A stretch of 33,642 nt of DNA from an uncultured Hyphomonadaceae bacterium (GCA_938084575.1 CALKFG010000012.1:1-33642), one strand, 5' to 3'; shown: positions 1 through 12,419, counted from the stretch's first letter. A program made the numbers and translations. Notes: a model not told the origin generated them from the letters alone.

Positions 1-140
1 TAGGACTGCGCCGTGCCGCCGCTGATCTCAGCCAGCGTCATCGTAATCGCCGCCGTCAGCGTCGTCTTGCCATGGTCAACATGCCCAATCGTGCCAATGT
101 TCACGTGCGGCTTGTTACGTTCAAACTTCTGCTTGGCCAT
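1..140 (-). CDS. tuf: Elongation factor Tu, N-terminal part (cut by window edge)
   Basis: EF-Tu is the GTPase that brings aminoacyl-tRNA to the ribosome. Only the first 46 codons are inside the window. The protein begins [16 protein letters not shown] and runs into the P-loop ([11 protein letters not shown]), followed by the AAIT helix typical of EF-Tu. The ATG at 138-140 has a good ribosome binding site (AAGGAG) about 8 bases upstream. It lies about 40 bases downstream of fusA on the same strand, the usual str-operon order, so it is probably co-transcribed with fusA. The C-terminal part lies beyond the left edge. Whether this is the only tuf copy in the genome cannot be seen. Confidence 0.97.
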   Translation of the reverse strand, partial: MAKQKFERNKPHVNIGTIGHVDHGKTTLTAAITMTLAEISGGTAQS

Positions 141-179
141 GAGATTCTCTCCTTACCAGAATTGTTTCTTATAATCGGC

Positions 180-2294
180 TTAACCCGCCAACTCGGATAC
201 CAGCTTCTGCGCCTCTGCCTTTGGCACTTCAGCATAATGCTCAAACTGCATCGTGAACTGCGCCCGGCCCTGCGACATGCCCCGCAGGTTGGACACATAA
301 CCAAACATGTTCACCAGCGGCACGAAGGCGGTGATCGCCACGGCATTGCCGCGCGGCGATGAGCCCTGAATCTGCCCGCGACGGGAATTCAGATCGCCGA
401 TAATGTCGCCCATATAGTCCTCAGGAGTCACGACCTCGACCTTCATGATCGGTTCCATCAGGCGCGGATCACCCTTGCTTTTCAGCTCACGGAAAGCCGC
501 ACGACCGGCGATTTCGAACGCCAGAACGCTGGAGTCGACATCATGATAGGCGCCGTCATAAAGAACCGCCTTGAAGTCGGTCATCGGATAGCCGGCCAGC
601 AGACCGTTTTCCTTGGCGCTCTGCAGGCCCTTCTCGACCCCTGGAATGTATTCGCGCGGCACGTTGCCACCAACGACTTCATTCTCAAAGACAAAGCCCG
701 AACCGGGCTCCAGCGGCTCGAAACGGATTTTGACCCGGGCAAACTGTCCCGATCCGCCAGACTGCTTCTTGTGCGTGTAGTCGATGTCCGCCTCGCGCCC
801 CAGCGCTTCTCGGTAGGCCACCTGCGGCTGACCGATATTGGCCTCGACCTTGAATTCCCGCTTCAGACGGTCGACGAGGATGTCGAGGTGAAGCTCGCCC
901 ATACCTTTCATGATCGTCTGACCAGATTCATGGTCGGTTTCGACACGGAAGCTTGGATCTTCAGCCGCCAGACGCGCCAGGCCAAGAGACATTCTCTCCT
1001 GGTCGGCCTTCGACTTGGGCTCAACCGCGATCTCAATCACAGGATCAGGGAAGGTCATGGTTTCCAGAACCACAGGATCACCCTTGGCACACAACGTGTC
1101 GCCGGTCGTTGTCTCCTTGAGACCCGCCAGAGCGATAATATCGCCGGCAAACGCTTCCTCGATTTCTTCCCGATTGTTGGAATGCATCATCATCATACGA
1201 CCGATGCGCTCCTGCTTGCCCTTGGTCGAATTCACCATGGACCCGCCCTTGGTCAGCGTACCCGAATAGATTCGGACAAAGGTCAAAGACCCGACAAAAG
1301 GATCGTTCATAATCTTGAAGGCGAGCCCGGCAAAGGGCTGTGCATCATCCGCCGACCGCTGAATATTCCGCGTTTCGGTTTCGTCGCCCGGCTTGAAGCC
1401 CATGTAAGGCTTCACGTCCAGCGGACCCGGCAAATAGTCGACGACGGCGTTCAGCATTGGCTGCACGCCTTTATTCTTGAAAGCGGACCCGCAAAGGACC
1501 GGCACGAAAGCCATGTCCAGCGTGGCCTTACGGATCAGCGCGCGGAGCTTCTCGACGCTGGGCTCCTCGCCCTCGAGATAGGCCTCCATGGCGGCCTCAT
1601 CCTGCTCCACCGCGAGCTCCACCAGCTCGGCGCGCATCTCTGCGGCCTTCCCGGCCAGCTCAGGACGCACGTCACGCAGTTCCCAGGTCGCGCCGAGATC
1701 TTCGCCGGCCCAGACCCATTCCTTCATCGTCACCAGGTCAACGTGACCCTCAAGGTCGGTTTCCGACCCGATAGGCATCTGAATCGGCGCCGGGATCGCC
1801 CCGGTCCGGTCGCGGATCATCTCAACACAGTTGAAGAAATCCGCACCAATCTTGTCCATTTTGTTGACGAATACGATGCGCGGGACGTGGTAACGATCGG
1901 CCTGCCGCCATACCGTCTCGGTCTGCGGCTCAACGCCGGCATTGGCGTCCAGCACACATACCGCGCCGTCCAGAACCGCCAGAGAGCGCTCAACTTCGAT
2001 GGTGAAGTCAACGTGCCCGGGTGTATCGATGATGTTGAAGCGGTACTTGTCCGACAGCGGAGTCTCACCGTCCTCGGTGCGCTCCCAGAACGTCGTGGTC
2101 GCGGCAGAGGTAATCGTAATTCCCCGCTCCTGCTCCATCCAGTCCATGGTCGCTGCGCCGTCATGGACTTCGCCAATCTTGTGCGACTTGCCTGTGTAAT
2201 AGAGAATGCGTTCTGTCGTCGTCGTCTTGCCGGCGTCAATATGCGCCATGATGCCGAAGTTACGATAACGTTCCAGCGTGTATTCGCGGGACAT
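180..2294 (-). CDS. fusA: Elongation factor G
   Basis: EF-G is the cytoplasmic GTPase that drives ribosomal translocation and, with RRF, ribosome recycling. The 704-residue product has the normal family length. It shows the G1 P-loop AHIDAGKT near residues 17-24, the switch [10 protein letters not shown] and the NKMD nucleotide-specificity motif, followed by intact domains II to V ending in LVSELAG. The ATG at 2292-2294 is preferred over the in-frame GTG nine bases upstream, because an AGG-type ribosome binding site lies 8 bases before the ATG and partly overlaps the GTG. It sits 54 bases after rpsG and 39 bases before tuf, so it belongs to the str operon. A long open frame on the opposite strand is a shadow of its codon usage. 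Confidence 0.98.
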   Translation of the reverse strand: MSREYTLERYRNFGIMAHIDAGKTTTTERILYYTGKSHKIGEVHDGAATMDWMEQERGITITSAATTTFWERTEDGETPLSDKYRFNIIDTPGHVDFTIEVERSLAVLDGAVCVLDANAGVEPQTETVWRQADRYHVPRIVFVNKMDKIGADFFNCVEMIRDRTGAIPAPIQMPIGSETDLEGHVDLVTMKEWVWAGEDLGATWELRDVRPELAGKAAEMRAELVELAVEQDEAAMEAYLEGEEPSVEKLRALIRKATLDMAFVPVLCGSAFKNKGVQPMLNAVVDYLPGPLDVKPYMGFKPGDETETRNIQRSADDAQPFAGLAFKIMNDPFVGSLTFVRIYSGTLTKGGSMVNSTKGKQERIGRMMMMHSNNREEIEEAFAGDIIALAGLKETTTGDTLCAKGDPVVLETMTFPDPVIEIAVEPKSKADQERMSLGLARLAAEDPSFRVETDHESGQTIMKGMGELHLDILVDRLKREFKVEANIGQPQVAYREALGREADIDYTHKKQSGGSGQFARVKIRFEPLEPGSGFVFENEVVGGNVPREYIPGVEKGLQSAKENGLLAGYPMTDFKAVLYDGAYHDVDSSVLAFEIAGRAAFRELKSKGDPRLMEPIMKVEVVTPEDYMGDIIGDLNSRRGQIQGSSPRGNAVAITAFVPLVNMFGYVSNLRGMSQGRAQFTMQFEHYAEVPKAEAQKLVSELAG

Positions 2295-2348
2295 GAGGCT
2301 CACCTTTGATGTCGAGTTCCAGGAGGACGGGTTCAGATTTGGCCGGGA

Positions 2349-2819
2349 CTACCAGCGATAGTGTGAGAACGCACGGTTGGCTTCAGCCATCTTGTGGGTG
2401 TCTTCACGCTTTTTAACAGCGTTTCCGCGACCCTGAGAGGCGTCCATCAGCTCACCTGCGAGACGCTCCCGCATCGTGTTCTCATTGCGATTTCCAGCAG
2501 CCGCCGCAAGCCAGCGAATGGCCAGCGCCTGACGGCGCTCCGGCCGCACTTCAACCGGCACCTGATAGGTTGCCCCACCGACCCGGCGAGACCGCACTTC
2601 AACCGACGGCGAAATCGACTCGAGCGCCTCGTGAAAAACCTCTACCGGGTCTTTCTTCGCGCGGGACTCAACCAGGTCGAGCGCACCATAAACAATGCGC
2701 TCAGCAGTGGACTTCTTCCCGTCGCGCATGATCTGATTCATGAACTTCGACAGGACAACATCTTTAAATTTTGGATCAGGCAGAACCTGACGCTTCTCAG
2801 CACGGTGACGACGTGACAT
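2349..2819 (-). CDS. rpsG: 30S ribosomal protein S7
   Basis: S7 is a primary 16S rRNA binding protein that organises the head of the 30S subunit near the decoding site. The 156-residue product matches the usual bacterial length, starts [11 protein letters not shown] and has the conserved features [13 protein letters not shown] and [12 protein letters not shown], ending in the S7-type FSHYRW. A strong ribosome binding site (AGGGGGA) precedes the ATG. It starts 12 bases after the rpsL stop, so the two are transcribed together. In enterobacteria S7 represses the str operon by binding the rpsL-rpsG spacer. Here that spacer is too short for such a site. Confidence 0.98.
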   Translation of the reverse strand: MSRRHRAEKRQVLPDPKFKDVVLSKFMNQIMRDGKKSTAERIVYGALDLVESRAKKDPVEVFHEALESISPSVEVRSRRVGGATYQVPVEVRPERRQALAIRWLAAAAGNRNENTMRERLAGELMDASQGRGNAVKKREDTHKMAEANRAFSHYRW

Positions 2820-2831
2820 GGCAGATCCCCC

Positions 2832-3203
2832 TTATTTCGGCTTCTTAACGCCGTAATGAGACCGGCGTTGCTTACGATCCTTGACGCCCTGGGTATCCAG
2901 CACGCCGCGCAGAATGTGGTACCGCACACCGGGAAGGTCTTTCACACGACCACCACGGATCAGAACAACAGAGTGCTCCTGCAGATTATGGCCCTCACCG
3001 GGGATGTAGCACAGCGATTCAAAACCGGTTGTCAGGCGCACCTTGGCCACCTTACGCAAAGCGGAGTTGGGTTTCTTCGGCGTGGTCGTGTAAACGCGCG
3101 TGCAGACGCCCCGACGCTGCGGGTTTCCTTTCAGCGCAGGGGTCTTCGACCGAACCGGCTTGGGTGTACGCGGCTTGCGGATAAGCTGTTGAATCGTTGG
3201 CAT
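2832..3203 (-). CDS. rpsL: 30S ribosomal protein S12
   Basis: S12 sits at the decoding centre of the 30S subunit and controls accuracy. The product is 123 residues long. I chose the ATG at 3201-3203 ([10 protein letters not shown]) because the longer open frame upstream has no homology to S12. The streptomycin-determining lysines are in their wild-type form: K43 in TTPKKPNSA and K88 in GGRVKDLPG. The neighbouring aspartate modified by RimO in many bacteria is present. It is the first gene of the rpsL-rpsG-fusA-tuf run and follows rpoC after a 244-base gap containing two hairpins. The ribosome binding site is weak (purine-rich CAGG about 5 to 8 bases before the ATG). Confidence 0.98.
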   Translation of the reverse strand: MPTIQQLIRKPRTPKPVRSKTPALKGNPQRRGVCTRVYTTTPKKPNSALRKVAKVRLTTGFESLCYIPGEGHNLQEHSVVLIRGGRVKDLPGVRYHILRGVLDTQGVKDRKQRRSHYGVKKPK

Positions 3204-3335
3204 AGGGGCCTGGATACTCTCTGTGTTCGTGGCCCCTGTCGGACCGGTTATTATTCCGAAGAACCGTGGCCAAAGCCGACCGCCCTCCAACATGGTCTTT
3301 TGGTCAGCAAATGGACGCGTCTCAAAAGAAGATCC

Positions 3336-3359
3336 GGGCAGATCCGATAAGATCTGCCC
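3336..3359 (-). terminator. Candidate intrinsic terminator/attenuator between rpoC and rpsL
   Basis: A perfect 9-bp stem GGGCAGATC / GATCTGCCC with a 6-base loop lies about 90 bases after the rpoC stop. On the minus strand it is followed by a short T-rich stretch (TCTTCTTTT, interrupted). The stem is strong but the U-tract is imperfect, so it may act as a partial terminator that lowers transcription from rpoBC into the rpsL operon. Confidence 0.45.
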
Positions 3360-3401
3360 AGCCAGTATTTGGCGCGTGTTAAGCCCCCGCGCTGGCTGCG
3401 T

Positions 3402-3439
3402 CAAGCCTTGTCGTCAGGCACTGTCGACGACAAGGCTTG
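3402..3439 (-). repeat. Perfect 14-bp inverted repeat just after rpoC
   Basis: CAAGCCTTGTCGTC at 3402-3415 is exactly complementary to 3426-3439, with a 10-base loop. It begins 8 bases after the rpoC stop codon. No U-tract follows on the minus strand, so it is not a classical terminator. An mRNA 3'-end stabiliser or RNase III processing stem at the rpoC-rpsL junction is more likely. Function is inferred from position only. Confidence 0.6.
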
Positions 3440-3447
3440 TCCGCGAA

Positions 3448-6400
3448 TTATTCGGCCGCATCCGGCGCTGGTAGGGCCGCCGCAGCTTCGGCAGCAGCGG
3501 CAGCGGCTGCCGCTTCCCGCTTCTGGCGGAGCTTATTATCACGCTGCGTCGCAATCCGCCGCATGGAGCGCATGCCACCACCGGTTCCGGCGGGGATGAG
3601 CCGGCCAACAATGACATTCTCTTTCAGCCCATCAAGCGTATCGACCTTGCCCTGCAGAGCCGCTTCAGTCAGCACACGAGTGGTCTCCTGGAAGGAGGCC
3701 GCGGAAATGAAGCTCCGGGTCTGTAGCGAGGCCTTGGTGATGCCGAGAAGGACCGGAACTGCGGTTGCTTCACGCTGATCCTGCTTGCGGGACCGGCGCA
3801 CTGCGGCATTGGCTTCTTCAAGCTCGATCATATCGACGTTTTCACCCTTGATCAGCGTTGTTGTGCCGGGGTCCGTCACCTCCTGCTTCTGCAACATCTG
3901 GCGAACAATGACCTCGATATGCTTGTCATTGATCGGGACGCCCTGCAGGCGGTAGACCTTCTGGACCTCATCGACCAGATAATTGGCCAAAGCCTCAATA
4001 CCCAGCGTCGCCAGAATATCCTGCGGCGCAGGATTGCCGTCGATGATATAATCGCCGCGCTTGACATAATCGCCGTCCTGCACGTCGAGACGCCGTGCTT
4101 TGGGCACCAGGAATTCGATGGGCTCAACACCCTCCTCATCCGGGATGATCGCAATCTTACGCTTCTGCTTATAGTCGCGGACGAATGAAATCCGCCCGTC
4201 AACCTCTGCGATCACGGCATTGTCCTTGGGCCGGCGGGCCTCGAACAATTCCGCAACCCGCGGCAAGCCGCCGGTAATGTCCCGGGTCTTGGCACCGCCG
4301 GTCGCAACACGCGCCATGGATTCCCCGACCTTGACCGAGTCGCCATCGTCGACCGCAAGCAGCGCGCCGGGTGACAGCATATAGCGTGCCTCATTGCCGT
4401 TGGGCAGCGTCAGCGCGTCACCCGCATCATCGACCAGCAGGATCGACGGACGCAGATCGGCCCCCTTGGAGCCACGCCCGTCAATGATCACCCGTGAGGA
4501 AATACCGGTTGCTTCGTCGGTTTCTTCACGTGCCGTGAGACCGTCAACAATATCGATCAGCTTGGCCTTGCCGACAATCTCTGAAATCATCGGCTGAGCG
4601 AACGGATCCCATTCCGCCAGACGATCGCCCGGCTTCACTTTCGCCTTGTCTTTGACATGAAGCGTGGTTCCGTAGATCGGCTTGAAAGTCTGGCGTGTCC
4701 GGCCATCCTTGTCTTCGATCGACACAACCATGCTACGACCGGTCACCACCAGGGCGCCGTCCTCACGCGTGACGAAGACGGGATTGTCGAACCGGATCTT
4801 GCCTTCAACCTGGGCTTCGGCGGAGCTTTCCTCAGCAACCGATGCCGCACCGCCGATGTGAAAAGTTCGCATCGTCAGCTGCGTGCCCGGCTCACCGATC
4901 GATTGCGCCGCGATGACCCCAACGGCCTCACCCCTGTTGACCACAGTCCCGCGGGCAAGGTCGCGACCATAACAGGCAACGCAGACCCCGATCTTGGTTT
5001 CGCAGGTCAGCGGCGAGCGCACCTTGATCCGATCAACACCGGATTCCTCGATTTTCAGGGCCAGAGCTTCGTCAATATAGGTGTTGGCCGGCGCAACCAG
5101 CTCGTCACTCTTCGGTGCCTTGACGTCTTCGCCGGTCGTACGTCCGAGAATACGCTCAGACAGGGACACCACCGTATCTGCACCCTCCATCACCGCAGAC
5201 AGGTCGATGCCCTGTTCGGTGCCGCAATCATCCTCATTGACGATGCAGTCCTGGGCTACGTCAACAAGACGACGGGTCAGATACCCCGAATTGGCGGTTT
5301 TCAGAGCCGTATCTGCCAGCCCCTTCCGCGCCCCGTGGGTCGAGTTGAAGTATTCCTGGACGGTGAGACCTTCCTTGAAGTTCGAGATGATCGGCGTTTC
5401 GATGATGGATCCGTCGGGACGGGCCATCAGGCCGCGCATACCGGCCAGCTGCTTCATCTGGTTCTTCGACCCCCGGGCACCGGAGTGCGCCATCATGAAG
5501 ACAGAGTTGGTTTCCTCGAGGCGACCGGTCTCCTTGTTGACCACCGCTTCACCGGCGACATCCATCATGGCGTCCGCGACCTTGTCGGTGCAGGTAGACC
5601 AGGCGTCGACCACCTTGTTGTATTTTTCACCGCGGGTAATCAGGCCGTCGGCATACTGGCGCTCATATTCGGTCACCAGTTCGCGCGTCTGTTCGACCAG
5701 CTCTTTCTTACGCGGCGGGATTTTCATGTCATCCTTGCCGAATGAGATGCCGGCCTTGGCAGCTTCCCGGAAGCCCAGCCCCATGAGGTGATCGGCGAAA
5801 ATCACCGTCGCCTTCTGACCACAGGTCCGGTAAACTTCATCGATCAGCTTTCCGACCTGCTTTTTGACCATGACATCACTGACCAGCTGGTCCGGATCAA
5901 TCGCCGGGTGTTTGGGCAGAATGTCGGCGATCATGTAGCGCCCGGGCGTCGTGGCGATGATCTTGGCGACCGGCTTACCGTCCGCATCAAGGCTTTCATA
6001 GCGCGCCTTAATCTTAGCGTGCAGCGACAGGCGTCCGGTCGACAAAGCATGCTCAAGCTCCGACATATTGGAGATGATCATGCCTTCGCCAGGCTCATCA
6101 TTTTTGTCCAGGGACAGGTAATAAAGACCAAGCACGATGTCCTGAGACGGAACGATAATCGGCTTACCATTTGCTGGTGACAGGATGTTGTTGGTGGACA
6201 TCATCAGAACGCGGGCCTCAAGCTGAGCCTCAAGGCTCAGCGGCACGTGTACCGCCATCTGATCGCCGTCAAAATCGGCGTTAAAGGCCGCACAGACCAG
6301 GGGGTGAAGCGTGATGGCCTTACCCTCGATCAGCTTCGGCTCAAACGCCTGAATGCCCAGGCGGTGCAAGGTCGGTGCACGGTTCAGAAGGACCGGGTGC

Positions 6401-7659
6401 TCCCGGATGACCTCTTCCAATATGTCCCAGACTTCCGGCTTTTCTTTTTCGACCAGTTTCTTCGCGGCCTTCACGGTGCCGGCGAGGCCCTTTGCGTCCA
6501 GCCGCGCGTAGATAAAGGGCTTGAACAGCTCCAGAGCCATTTTCTTTGGCAGGCCGCACTCGTGCAGCTTCAAATTGGGGCCGACCACAATGACAGAACG
6601 TCCGGAATAGTCGACGCGCTTGCCGAGCAGGTTTTGACGGAACCGGCCATGCTTGCCCTTGAGCATATCAGACAGGGATTTCAGCGGCCGCTTATTGGTC
6701 CCGGTAATGGTGCGGCCGCGCCGCCCATTGTCGAACAGGGCGTCGACAGACTCCTGCAACATCCGCTTTTCATTCCGGATGATGATGTCGGGCGCCCGCA
6801 ACTCCATCAGCCGCTTCAGGCGATTGTTCCGGTTGATGACCCGGCGATACAGATCGTTAAGGTCGGAGGTCGCAAACCGGCCGCCATCCAGCGGCACCAG
6901 GGGGCGCAGGTCCGGCGGAATCACCGGCACGACGTTCAGAACCATCCATTCCGGCTTGGCATTCGACGCCAGGAAGGCCTCAACCACTTTCAGCCGCTTG
7001 GAATATTTCTTGGTCTTCAATTCCGACGTCGATTCCGCTAGGTCGTCGCGCAGCGTGTCCGCCAGCAGATCGAGGTCAAGCGATTGCAGGATCTCCTTGA
7101 CCGCCTCAGCACCGATCATGGCGGTAAAGGCATCCTCACCATGCTCGTCCTGAAGATCCATATACTCTTCTTCACTGAGCAACTGGCCCGGCTCGAGCGG
7201 TGTCAGGCCAGGCTCGATGACCACGTAATTTTCAAAGTACAGAACCCGCTCGACATCCTTCAGCGTCATATCCAGCAGGGTCGAAATCCGGGATGGCAGG
7301 GATTTCAGGAACCAGATGTGGGCAACCGGAGAGGCCAGCTCAATATGCCCCATGCGTTCGCGCCGCACCTTCGCCAGAGTGACTTCAACGCCGCATTTTT
7401 CACAGATGATTCCGCGATACTTGATCCGCTTATACTTGCCACAGAGGCACTCATAATCCTTGATCGGCCCGAAGATGCGGGCACAAAACAGGCCATCACG
7501 CTCCGGCTTGAACGTCCGGTAATTGATGGTTTCCGGCTTCTTGATCTCACCAGACGACCAACCGCGGATTTTCTCCGGGCTGGCAATCGAAATGCGAATG
7601 GCGTCGAAGCTGGGAACTTCGTCTTTCTGCTTGTAGATACTGGCGACTTCCTGGCGCAT
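3448..7659 (-). CDS. rpoC: RNA polymerase beta' subunit
   Basis: Beta' is the large clamp subunit of RNA polymerase and carries the catalytic magnesium. The 1403-residue product has the usual alphaproteobacterial length. The N-terminal zinc site is C71, C73, C86, C89 (CLC ... ICEKC), the active-site loop NADFDGD is intact, and the second zinc cluster is formed by DDCGTEQG plus [11 protein letters not shown]. The chain ends in an alanine-rich tail after the conserved LRQKREA segment. The ATG at 7657-7659 ([12 protein letters not shown]) is preferred because AAGGAG lies 8 bases upstream; an in-frame GTG three codons earlier has no site of its own. It follows rpoB after 91 bases and is surely in the same operon. 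Confidence 0.98.
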   Translation of the reverse strand: MRQEVASIYKQKDEVPSFDAIRISIASPEKIRGWSSGEIKKPETINYRTFKPERDGLFCARIFGPIKDYECLCGKYKRIKYRGIICEKCGVEVTLAKVRRERMGHIELASPVAHIWFLKSLPSRISTLLDMTLKDVERVLYFENYVVIEPGLTPLEPGQLLSEEEYMDLQDEHGEDAFTAMIGAEAVKEILQSLDLDLLADTLRDDLAESTSELKTKKYSKRLKVVEAFLASNAKPEWMVLNVVPVIPPDLRPLVPLDGGRFATSDLNDLYRRVINRNNRLKRLMELRAPDIIIRNEKRMLQESVDALFDNGRRGRTITGTNKRPLKSLSDMLKGKHGRFRQNLLGKRVDYSGRSVIVVGPNLKLHECGLPKKMALELFKPFIYARLDAKGLAGTVKAAKKLVEKEKPEVWDILEEVIREHPVLLNRAPTLHRLGIQAFEPKLIEGKAITLHPLVCAAFNADFDGDQMAVHVPLSLEAQLEARVLMMSTNNILSPANGKPIIVPSQDIVLGLYYLSLDKNDEPGEGMIISNMSELEHALSTGRLSLHAKIKARYESLDADGKPVAKIIATTPGRYMIADILPKHPAIDPDQLVSDVMVKKQVGKLIDEVYRTCGQKATVIFADHLMGLGFREAAKAGISFGKDDMKIPPRKKELVEQTRELVTEYERQYADGLITRGEKYNKVVDAWSTCTDKVADAMMDVAGEAVVNKETGRLEETNSVFMMAHSGARGSKNQMKQLAGMRGLMARPDGSIIETPIISNFKEGLTVQEYFNSTHGARKGLADTALKTANSGYLTRRLVDVAQDCIVNEDDCGTEQGIDLSAVMEGADTVVSLSERILGRTTGEDVKAPKSDELVAPANTYIDEALALKIEESGVDRIKVRSPLTCETKIGVCVACYGRDLARGTVVNRGEAVGVIAAQSIGEPGTQLTMRTFHIGGAASVAEESSAEAQVEGKIRFDNPVFVTREDGALVVTGRSMVVSIEDKDGRTRQTFKPIYGTTLHVKDKAKVKPGDRLAEWDPFAQPMISEIVGKAKLIDIVDGLTAREETDEATGISSRVIIDGRGSKGADLRPSILLVDDAGDALTLPNGNEARYMLSPGALLAVDDGDSVKVGESMARVATGGAKTRDITGGLPRVAELFEARRPKDNAVIAEVDGRISFVRDYKQKRKIAIIPDEEGVEPIEFLVPKARRLDVQDGDYVKRGDYIIDGNPAPQDILATLGIEALANYLVDEVQKVYRLQGVPINDKHIEVIVRQMLQKQEVTDPGTTTLIKGENVDMIELEEANAAVRRSRKQDQREATAVPVLLGITKASLQTRSFISAASFQETTRVLTEAALQGKVDTLDGLKENVIVGRLIPAGTGGGMRSMRRIATQRDNKLRQKREAAAAAAAAEAAAALPAPDAAE

Positions 7660-7750
7660 ATTTTCCACTCCTTGGGAGGGTTTGGCCGTCTCTCCGCAGA
7701 GGTCTGGCCGTCCAAATTCCGATGTCTCGTGCCCGGCTGGGCGGATGGCT

Positions 7751-10700
7751 CTATTGTGCCGCGACCTTTGACGTGTTGTGTTCCTCGTCCCCGATCAACT
7801 CGACATTCAGGCCAAGGGACCGCATTTCCTTGATCAGAACGTTGAAACTTTCCGGGATACCGGCCTCGAATGTGTCATCTCCCCGGACGATCGCCTCATA
7901 GACCTTTGCCCGGCCTGCCGTATCGTCAGATTTGACTGTCAGCATTTCCTGCAGCGTGTAGGCGGCACCATAGGCTTCCAGCGCCCAGACCTCCATTTCC
8001 CCGAACCGCTGGCCGCCGAACTGGGCCTTGCCGCCAAGCGGCTGCTGGGTCACCAGTGAGTACGGGCCGGTTGAGCGGGCATGGATCTTTTCATCGACCA
8101 AATGGTGCAGCTTGAGCAGGTATTTGTACCCGACGGTGACCGGGCGCTTGAACTTTTCACCGGTCCGTCCGTCAAAGACGTTCGACTGCCCGGAAGGGTC
8201 CAGCCCGGCACGCTCCAGCATTTCAACGATGTCCGGCTCGCGGGCGCCATCGAAGACCGGTGTCGCCATCGGCACACCTTTTTTCAGATTGCCGGCAAGC
8301 TCAACCAGGTCCTCATCGCTCTCCGGCAACTCAACCCCGGCGCCATAGACAGTTTCCAGCGTCTTACGCAGCGCTTTGTCGTCATGCCCTTCATGCCATT
8401 CATCAAGGGATTCCTGAACCATCCGCCCCAGACCCGCTGCGGCCCAGCCGAGATGGGTCTCGAGGATCTGCCCGACATTCATTCGCGACGGCACACCAAG
8501 GGGGTTCAGAACAATATCGACCGGGGTCCCGTCTTCCAGGAACGGCATATCCTCGATCGGGTTGATCTTGGAAATGACGCCCTTGTTTCCGTGACGACCG
8601 GCCATTTTATCACCAGGCTGAAGCTTGCGCTTCACGGCCAGGAACACTTTGACGACCTTCATCACGCCGGGAGGCAGGTCATCCCCCTGCTGCACCTTGT
8701 CCACCTTGTCGTTGAACCGGGCATCAAGGTCATGCAGCGACGTCTCAAACTGAGCATTCAGCTTTTCAACTTCCGCCTGGACCTTTTCAGACTTCATGGC
8801 GATGTCCCAAAGCTGGCTCTCGGCCAAATCGTCAAGCGACGCCGCCGTGATCTTGCCGGCCTTGAACCCGCCAGGTCCCGCCGCAGCCTCTTTGCCAATC
8901 AGCAGCTCCCGCAGACGGGCATATGTGTTGCGCTCAAGAATCGACTGCTCGTCATCCTTGTCTTCCTGCAACTGCTCAATCTGCTCCCGCTCGATCTGTA
9001 AGGCCCGTTGGTCCTTATCAATGCCGTGGCGGTTGAAGACGCGAACTTCCACAACCGTCCCCGCATCCCCGGGGGGCACACGAAGGGACGTATCACGAAC
9101 GTCAGAGGCCTTCTCACCGAAAATAGCCCGCAAAAGCTTTTCTTCCGGCGTCATCGGGCTTTCACCCTTGGGCGTGACCTTGCCAACCAGAATGTCGCCC
9201 GCGCGCACCTCCGCACCAACGGCGACAATACCCGCCTCGTCAAGGTTCCGAAGGGCTTCCTCGCCGACATTCGGAATGTCCCGGGTGATTTCCTCCGGAC
9301 CAAGCTTGGTGTCCCGTGCCGCGATCTCAAATTCCTCCAGGTGAATGGAGGTATAGACATCATCGCGAACAATACGCTCAGAGATCAGGATCGAGTCCTC
9401 GAAGTTGTAGCCATTCCAGGGCATAAAGGCGACGAGGACGTTGCGTCCCAGCGCCAGCTCGCCAAGGTCCGTCGACGGACCGTCAGCGATAATATCACCC
9501 TTCGAGACGACATCACCGACCTTCGCGATCGGCCGCTGATTGATACAGCTGTTCTGGTTGGACCGGCGATACTTCGACAGGCGGTAGATATCGACGCCGG
9601 ATGACGCCTCCTCAAAATCCTCTGTCGCCCGGACCACGATACGCACCCCGTCAACCTGCTCAACCACGCCTGACCGACTGGCAACAATGGCCGCCCGACT
9701 GTCCCGCGCAACCACGGATTCCATGCCGGTACCGACCAGGGGCGCCTCGGTCTGGACCAGGGGCACCGCCTGACGTTGCATGTTCGACCCCATCAGGGCC
9801 CGGTTCGCATCGTCATTCTCAAGGAACGGAATCAAGGCGGCCGCCACCGATACAACCTGCTTAGGCGACACATCCATGTACTCAACCTCATCCTTGAGGA
9901 CGAGCATGGCTTCCCCATTGACGCGGGCATTGGCGAATTCATTCACCAGCTCGCCGTCCTCGGTGACCACGGTATTGGCCTGAGCAATTTTGTAGAGCTG
10001 CTCCTCCATCGCCGAGAGATAAACCACCTCATCTGTCAGCTTACCGCCTTCAACCTTGCGATAAGGACTTTCAATGAAGCCGTACATGTTGACGCGCGCA
10101 TGTGTCGCGAGGGAGTTTATCAGACCGATATTCGGGCCTTCAGGGGTTTCGATCGGGCAGATACGACCATAATGGGTTGGATGCACATCCCGTACCTCGA
10201 AGCCGGCCCGCTCGCGGGTCAGACCGCCCGGGCCAAGCGCCGAAAGACGACGCTTGTGCGTGATTTCGGACAAGGGATTGGTCTGGTCCATAAACTGCGA
10301 CAGCTGGGATGACCCGAAAAATTCCCGGACAGACGCCACGACCGGCTTGGCATTGATCAGGTCATTCGGCATGACCGTATCGATATCCACCGAGCTCATC
10401 CGCTCCTTGATCGCCCGCTCCATGCGAACCAGCCCGATCCGATAATTGTTCTGCATCAGCTCGCCGACAGAGCGCACCCGCCGGTTGCCAAGATTGTCGA
10501 TATCATCGACATCGCCAATACCATCCTTCAGGTCGAGGATGACGTTCATAACGCCGACAATGTCCTCATTGCGCAGCGTGCGAACCGTATCATCGGCCGT
10601 TTCAAAGCCCTTCACAGCAACCTTGAGGCGCGTGTCCATCTTGACCCGCCCGACAGCCGACAAATCATAGCGCTCGCCGTCAAAGAACAGCTGATTGAAC

Positions 10701-11875
10701 AAGGCGTCGGCGGCTTCCTGGGTTGGCGGCTCACCAGGGCGCATGACGCGATAGATGTCCGACAGGGCTTCAAAGCGGGTATCATTCTTATCCGCCTTGA
10801 GCGTATTCCTCAGCCATGGCCCACGGCTGCCATGGTCGATGTCGAGAACCTCAATGGCCTTGATTTTCTGCTCTCGCAGTTCGGCCAGAAGCTCTTCCGT
10901 GATCGCGTCACCGGACTCACCGTAAATCTCGCCGGTCTCACGATTGACAATGTCCCGCGCAAGAAAACGGCTCTCGAGCGCAACAGATGGCAGCAACAGC
11001 TCCTCTGTGCCTGCCTCCATGATGCGCTTGACGGCCAGCGCGGTGATTTTGCGGCCGGAGGGCGCAACAACCTTGCCCGTCTTGGGATCCACCAGATCGA
11101 AAGTCGGCTTCTGGCCCTTCCAGGCCTCCGCATTGAACCCACAAATCCAGCCCTTCTTATCCAGACGGAAGACCGACTTGGTGTAGAACATGTCGAGGAT
11201 CTGATCTGCATCATAGCCCAGCGCCATAAGTAGCGTGGTGGCCGGCAGTTTCCGCTTGCGGTCGATTCGGACGTTCAGGATGTCCTTGGCATCAAATTCA
11301 AAATCGAGCCAGGACCCCCGGTATGGAATAATCCGCGCCGCGAACAGCAGCTTGCCGGAAGAGTGGGTCTTGCCGCGGTCGTGATCAAAAAAGACCCCAG
11401 GGGAGCGGTGCATCTGAGACACAATTACACGCTCGGTGCCGTTGACAATAAAAGTACCCTTATTCGTCATGAGCGGGATATCGCCGAGATAGACCTCCTG
11501 CTCCTTGACTTCTTTTACCGATTTCGCACCGGTGTCTTCATCGATGTCGAACACGACCAGCTGCAGCCGGACCTTGAGCGGCGCCGCATAGGTCAGGTCA
11601 CGCTGCATACATTCTTCGGTATCGAATTTCGGCGGCTCAAACTCATAGGAAACATATTCCAGAGATGCCCTCTCGTTGAAATCAACGATTGGGAAAACAC
11701 CCTTGAAAACACCGCCCAGACCGTCGTCGGTTCGCTCGGACTGAGGCACTTTCATTTGCAGGAAATGTTCATAGGAGGAGCGCTGAACCTCGATGAGGTT
11801 AGGCATGTCGATGGCTTCGGGGATCTTGCCGAAGGATTTGCGGATGCGTTTCTTTTCTGTGAAAGAGAGTGCCAT
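7751..11875 (-). CDS. rpoB: RNA polymerase beta subunit
   Basis: Beta forms the other pincer of RNA polymerase and binds rifampicin. The 1374-residue product is full length. The rifampicin cluster is wild type ([15 protein letters not shown], then [15 protein letters not shown]), with the Asp, His and Ser positions that mutate in resistant strains all unaltered. Further hallmarks are the RPIxTPEG-type motif in [26 protein letters not shown] and the C-terminal [18 protein letters not shown] chose the ATG at 11873-11875 ([16 protein letters not shown]), matching the conserved start; the 26 extra upstream codons are intergenic. The ribosome binding site is poor (GGGA at some distance), which may reflect coupling to rplL or the hairpin upstream. 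Confidence 0.98.
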   Translation of the reverse strand: MALSFTEKKRIRKSFGKIPEAIDMPNLIEVQRSSYEHFLQMKVPQSERTDDGLGGVFKGVFPIVDFNERASLEYVSYEFEPPKFDTEECMQRDLTYAAPLKVRLQLVVFDIDEDTGAKSVKEVKEQEVYLGDIPLMTNKGTFIVNGTERVIVSQMHRSPGVFFDHDRGKTHSSGKLLFAARIIPYRGSWLDFEFDAKDILNVRIDRKRKLPATTLLMALGYDADQILDMFYTKSVFRLDKKGWICGFNAEAWKGQKPTFDLVDPKTGKVVAPSGRKITALAVKRIMEAGTEELLLPSVALESRFLARDIVNRETGEIYGESGDAITEELLAELREQKIKAIEVLDIDHGSRGPWLRNTLKADKNDTRFEALSDIYRVMRPGEPPTQEAADALFNQLFFDGERYDLSAVGRVKMDTRLKVAVKGFETADDTVRTLRNEDIVGVMNVILDLKDGIGDVDDIDNLGNRRVRSVGELMQNNYRIGLVRMERAIKERMSSVDIDTVMPNDLINAKPVVASVREFFGSSQLSQFMDQTNPLSEITHKRRLSALGPGGLTRERAGFEVRDVHPTHYGRICPIETPEGPNIGLINSLATHARVNMYGFIESPYRKVEGGKLTDEVVYLSAMEEQLYKIAQANTVVTEDGELVNEFANARVNGEAMLVLKDEVEYMDVSPKQVVSVAAALIPFLENDDANRALMGSNMQRQAVPLVQTEAPLVGTGMESVVARDSRAAIVASRSGVVEQVDGVRIVVRATEDFEEASSGVDIYRLSKYRRSNQNSCINQRPIAKVGDVVSKGDIIADGPSTDLGELALGRNVLVAFMPWNGYNFEDSILISERIVRDDVYTSIHLEEFEIAARDTKLGPEEITRDIPNVGEEALRNLDEAGIVAVGAEVRAGDILVGKVTPKGESPMTPEEKLLRAIFGEKASDVRDTSLRVPPGDAGTVVEVRVFNRHGIDKDQRALQIEREQIEQLQEDKDDEQSILERNTYARLRELLIGKEAAAGPGGFKAGKITAASLDDLAESQLWDIAMKSEKVQAEVEKLNAQFETSLHDLDARFNDKVDKVQQGDDLPPGVMKVVKVFLAVKRKLQPGDKMAGRHGNKGVISKINPIEDMPFLEDGTPVDIVLNPLGVPSRMNVGQILETHLGWAAAGLGRMVQESLDEWHEGHDDKALRKTLETVYGAGVELPESDEDLVELAGNLKKGVPMATPVFDGAREPDIVEMLERAGLDPSGQSNVFDGRTGEKFKRPVTVGYKYLLKLHHLVDEKIHARSTGPYSLVTQQPLGGKAQFGGQRFGEMEVWALEAYGAAYTLQEMLTVKSDDTAGRAKVYEAIVRGDDTFEAGIPESFNVLIKEMRSLGLNVELIGDEEHNTSKVAAQ

Positions 11876-11938
11876 CTTGTATCCCGTATTCTTGCCGCCC
11901 GGCCAGAGCCGACGCGGCGTGTCGCCTGAAACGCGAGG

Positions 11939-11969
11939 ACGCGGCGGCACCAAAACAGCACCGCCGCGT
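11939..11969 (-). promoter_or_regulatory. Hairpin in the rplL-rpoB spacer (attenuator or processing stem)
   Basis: A perfect 9-bp GC-rich stem ACGCGGCGG / CCGCCGCGT with a 13-base loop lies in the 163-base gap between the rplL stop and the rpoB start. No U-run follows on the minus strand. In E. coli the same spacer holds an attenuator and an RNase III site that lower rpoBC expression relative to rplJL. A similar job here is inferred from position and structure only. Confidence 0.5.
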
Positions 11970-12038
11970 TACATTATCCTGGCACCCCTCGCGTTGGCTG
12001 GCACCCGGAACTCTACACCCCTCCTGGGAGGGCGTGAC

Positions 12039-12419
12039 TTATTTCAGTTCGACAGAGGCACCAGCTTCTTCGAACTTTTTCTTGATCTCTTCGGCTTCGT
12101 CCTTTGAGACGCCCTCTTTGATCGCCTTCGGAGCCGCCTCGACGAGCTCCTTGGCTTCTTTCAGGCCAAGACCGCCGACAACTTCGCGGACAACTTTGAT
12201 GACGTTGATTTTCTTCTCACCCGCGCTGGTGAGGACGACGTCAAACTCGGTCTTTTCTTCGGCGGCAGCCGCGCCCGCATCACCCGCACCAGCAGCCGCA
12301 ACAGCGACAGGCGCGGCGGCAGAGACGCCCCACTTTTCTTCCAGAAGCGTGGCCAGCTCAGCGGCTTCGAGGACGGTCAGACCTGAGAGGTCTTCTACGA
12401 TTTGTTCCAGTTTAGACAT
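12039..12419 (-). CDS. rplL: 50S ribosomal protein L7/L12
   Basis: L7/L12 forms the flexible stalk dimers of the 50S subunit that recruit and stimulate translational GTPases. The 126-residue product shows the three expected parts: the N-terminal dimerisation domain ([25 protein letters not shown]), an alanine/glycine-rich hinge around residues 35-55, and the C-terminal factor-binding domain with [11 protein letters not shown] and [12 protein letters not shown], ending in LK. AGGA lies about 9 bases before the ATG. It follows rplJ after a 54-base gap and is followed by the rpoB spacer hairpin. Strongly acidic overall, as the family is. Confidence 0.98.
   Translation of the reverse strand: MSKLEQIVEDLSGLTVLEAAELATLLEEKWGVSAAAPVAVAAAGAGDAGAAAAEEKTEFDVVLTSAGEKKINVIKVVREVVGGLGLKEAKELVEAAPKAIKEGVSKDEAEEIKKKFEEAGASVELK

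Noticed and set aside
543-2309. A 588-codon open frame on the plus strand opposite fusA
   Set aside because: It is a mirror of the biased codon use of fusA, with no ribosome binding site and a composition typical of antisense frames (rich in His, Arg, Leu). fusA is certain.
4657-7833. Several 130- to 360-codon plus-strand frames opposite rpoC
   Set aside because: They are antisense shadows of rpoC, whose protein is conserved along its full length. None has recognisable domains.
8081-10312. Plus-strand frames of 180-306 codons opposite rpoB
   Set aside because: Same reason: shadow frames in a GC-rich, strongly conserved gene.
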